Source: CAIOSQ01 sp044359885 (GTDB lineage: Bacteria; Pseudomonadota; Alphaproteobacteria; CACIAM-22H2). Taken from it: a stretch of 17,751 nucleotides of DNA. The stretch covers positions 1 to 17,751 of the forward strand of contig JBIKLI010000047.1 of assembly GCA_044359885.1 (NCBI GenBank), read 5' to 3'. The position numbers and the translations under genes are program-made. Numbering within the stretch: position 1 is the stretch's first letter; every line of letters begins with the position of its first letter. Shown here one piece after another: positions 16,159-17,751 of this stretch. The notes under the pieces were generated by a model that was not told the origin of the DNA, did no database searches, and saw only the letters and a program-made list of their open reading frames with translations.

Positions 16159-17151
16159 ATGGTGACCTACATCCTGCAACGCTTCCTGCTCGCTCTCGTC
16201 ACGATCTGGGCGATCTCGGTCGTGTCCTTCGTGATCATTCAGTTGCCGCCGGGTGATTTCGTCGACACGTACATCACCAACCTCGCGGCGTCGGGTTCCG
16301 CGGTCCGCGCCGAGGAGGCGCAGGCCTTGCGCGAACAATACGGGCTCGACAAGCCGATCTGGGTCCAGTACGCGAAATGGGTGACCCGCGTCGCAGCCGG
16401 CGATTTCGGCATGTCGATGGAATGGGGCCGGCCGGTCATCGAAGTGATCGGCGATCGCCTGTGGTTGACGATCGTGATCTCGGTGGCGGCGATCCTGATC
16501 ACCTGGGGCCTCGCCCTGCCGATCGGGATCTATTCGGCGGTCCGTCAGTATTCGGTTCCGGACTACGTCTTCACCTTCATCGGCTTCGTCGGGCTCGCGG
16601 TACCGAATTTCCTGCTCGCCCTGATCATCATGTATTTCGGGTTCAAGTTCTTCGACATGAACATCGGCGGGCTCTTCTCGGCCGAATACCAGATCGCGCC
16701 CTGGTCGGCGGCCAAGGTCTGGGACATGATGAAGCACCTGCCCCTGCCGGCGCTGATCCTGGCCCTGGCCGGCACCGCGCAACTCATCCGCATCATGCGT
16801 GCCAACCTTCTCGACGAGTTGCGGCGTCCCTATGTCACGACCGCACGCGCCCGCGGCCTGCCTGAATGGCGCGTCATCCTGAAATATCCTGTCCGCGCCG
16901 CACTCAACCCGTTCGCGAGCACGATCGGCTACCTACTGCCATTCGTGGTGTCAGGGTCGATCGTCGTGTCGCTCGTGCTTTCGCTCCCGACGGTCGGTCC
17001 GCTGCTGCTGCGGTCGCTGGTCGCGCAGGACATGTTCCTCGCCGGCACGATCGTCCTTCTTCTGGGGATCCTTACGGTGATCGGAACCTTCCTGTCGGAC
17101 CTGATCCTGATGTGGATCGATCCGCGTATCCGCGCAGGGATGCACGGATGA
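16159..17151 (+). CDS. ABC importer permease, DppB/OppB type
   Basis: Inner-membrane permease subunit of the binding-protein-dependent importer. The 330 residues contain about six transmembrane helices, beginning with the typical MVTYILQRFLLALVTIWAI (1-19). FVIIQLPPGDFVDTY follows at 24-38, then a periplasmic segment with REQYGLDKPIWVQYAKW (58-74) and GDFGMSM (81-87). The cytoplasmic coupling (EAA) loop is TTARARGLPEWRVILKYPVR (227-246), the contact site for the ATPase subunit. The C terminus PTVGPLLLRSLVAQDMFLAG and DPRIRAG are family-typical. The start is ATG 16159; no Shine-Dalgarno is visible because a strong hairpin occupies the space upstream. The stop overlaps the next permease start as ATGA. 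Genes for the ATPases must lie beyond the right edge. Confidence 0.95.
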   Translation: MVTYILQRFLLALVTIWAISVVSFVIIQLPPGDFVDTYITNLAASGSAVRAEEAQALREQYGLDKPIWVQYAKWVTRVAAGDFGMSMEWGRPVIEVIGDRLWLTIVISVAAILITWGLALPIGIYSAVRQYSVPDYVFTFIGFVGLAVPNFLLALIIMYFGFKFFDMNIGGLFSAEYQIAPWSAAKVWDMMKHLPLPALILALAGTAQLIRIMRANLLDELRRPYVTTARARGLPEWRVILKYPVRAALNPFASTIGYLLPFVVSGSIVVSLVLSLPTVGPLLLRSLVAQDMFLAGTIVLLLGILTVIGTFLSDLILMWIDPRIRAGMHG

Positions 17152-17751
17152 GCGCCCCGTCCACTCCCACGCCTGCGGCACCGCTCGTCACGGCCGCGGA
17201 GGAACGGATCGCCGCCGCGACCCAGTTGCAGCTGACCTGGTGGCGTTTCCGCAAGCACAAGCTTGCCGTCGCGAGCGGCATCGTCGTGATCCTGTTCTAT
17301 CTCGCCGCGTTGCTGGCCGATTTCCTGGCCGTCACGCCGCCCCATGCCACGGATGCCTCGCGCAGCTACATCCCGCCCCAGGCGATCCACTGGCTCGACG
17401 ACGACGGGTCGTTCCGCCCGCATGTCTATGCCCTCAAGGGCAAGCGCGACATTCGGACGTTCAAGCTGGTCTACGCGCCGGACCCGACCGACAAGCGGTA
17501 TCTCAAGCTCTTTGCTTCGGGCTATCGCTACTCCTTCCTCGGATTGTTCGAGACCGACGTCCATCTTCTCGGCCTCGACCGCGGGAAACCGGAAGACGCG
17601 CTCTTCCTGCTGGGAACCGACCAGTTGGGACGCGACGTATGGTCGCGACTGATGCTTGCGACACGGACGTCGCTGACGGTCGGACTGGTCGGGGTGACGC
17701 TTTCGCTTTTCCTGGGCGTTCTGCTGGGTGGCATCTCGGGCCTCTATGGCG
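17148..17751 (+). CDS. ABC importer permease, DppC/OppC type (3' end cut by window edge)
   Basis: Second permease subunit of the same importer; 201 codons are visible and the frame is open at the edge. The ATG overlaps the preceding stop (ATGA), with AGGGA 7 nt upstream, so it is translationally coupled. A cytoplasmic N terminus leads to QLTWWRFRKHKLAVASG (28-44) and the first helix (about 43-62). A periplasmic insert of about 90 residues follows, with YIPPQAIHW and RYSFLGLFETDVHLLG, before the conserved LGTDQLGRDVWSRLM (155-169). The second helix begins near 178. Ordinary OppC/DppC have a much shorter first periplasmic loop; the long loop is typical of a subgroup paired with long binding proteins like the one here. 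The missing part should include the EAA loop and the remaining helices. Confidence 0.92.
   Translation, partial: MSAPSTPTPAAPLVTAAEERIAAATQLQLTWWRFRKHKLAVASGIVVILFYLAALLADFLAVTPPHATDASRSYIPPQAIHWLDDDGSFRPHVYALKGKRDIRTFKLVYAPDPTDKRYLKLFASGYRYSFLGLFETDVHLLGLDRGKPEDALFLLGTDQLGRDVWSRLMLATRTSLTVGLVGVTLSLFLGVLLGGISGLYG

Noticed and set aside
12246..16160. A 1304-codon open frame on the minus strand spanning the DODA-like gene, antisense to udh's frame and to the binding-protein gene
   Set aside because: Only its last 267 codons encode a recognisable protein. The rest is antisense or out of frame to well-supported genes with clear motifs, and long stop-free shadows are expected at this GC content.

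Overview
The window is about 17.7 kb of very GC-rich chromosomal DNA, estimated by eye at 65-70% GC. It is almost fully coding, with 17 protein genes, three of which abut or overlap a neighbour by 4 bp or run off an edge. Gene content points to a free-living alphaproteobacterium, probably of the Rhodospirillales type. The pointers are an alpha-type SerC next to SerA, HisZ beside PurA, and RpoH beside an RluA-family synthase and a small one-helix protein that looks like DUF6476. I saw no rRNA, tRNA, CRISPR array, insertion sequence or phage gene. No intergenic gap exceeds about 172 bp.

Layout. (a) 1-2578, minus strand: a small membrane protein, a threonine aldolase-type PLP enzyme and an FAD-linked oxidase that runs off the left edge, closely spaced like an operon. 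(b) 2594-4622, plus strand: an RluD-type pseudouridine synthase, then the heat-shock sigma factor RpoH. (c) 4651-8141, minus strand: hisZ, purA, a three-helix membrane protein of unknown function, and an Hsp20 chaperone that ends tail to tail with rpoH. (d) 8270-9361, plus strand: an AI-2E-type membrane permease. (e) 9376-12119, minus strand: serC-serA, the first two steps of serine biosynthesis, behind a short structured leader. (f) 12246-13867, minus strand: a uronate dehydrogenase-like gene and a DODA/LigB-type dioxygenase-like gene overlapping by 4 bp. (g) 14040-17751, plus strand and divergent from (f): a large periplasmic binding protein and two permeases of the dipeptide/oligosaccharide ABC class, the second cut by the right edge.

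Most of the window is housekeeping metabolism (serine, histidine, AMP, rRNA modification) and heat-shock control. The accessory part is 12.2-17.75 kb, where a putative uronate oxidase and a DODA-like enzyme sit back to back with an ABC importer. This reads as a possible uptake and catabolic unit for a sugar acid or plant-derived oligosaccharide, but the substrate is inference.

The most notable non-coding structures are three. A hairpin covers the hsp20 Shine-Dalgarno sequence. The serC leader has two overlapping, mutually exclusive hairpins, one holding the Shine-Dalgarno. An 11-bp perfect hairpin lies between the binding-protein gene and its first permease. I did not find a clearly new multi-gene system.
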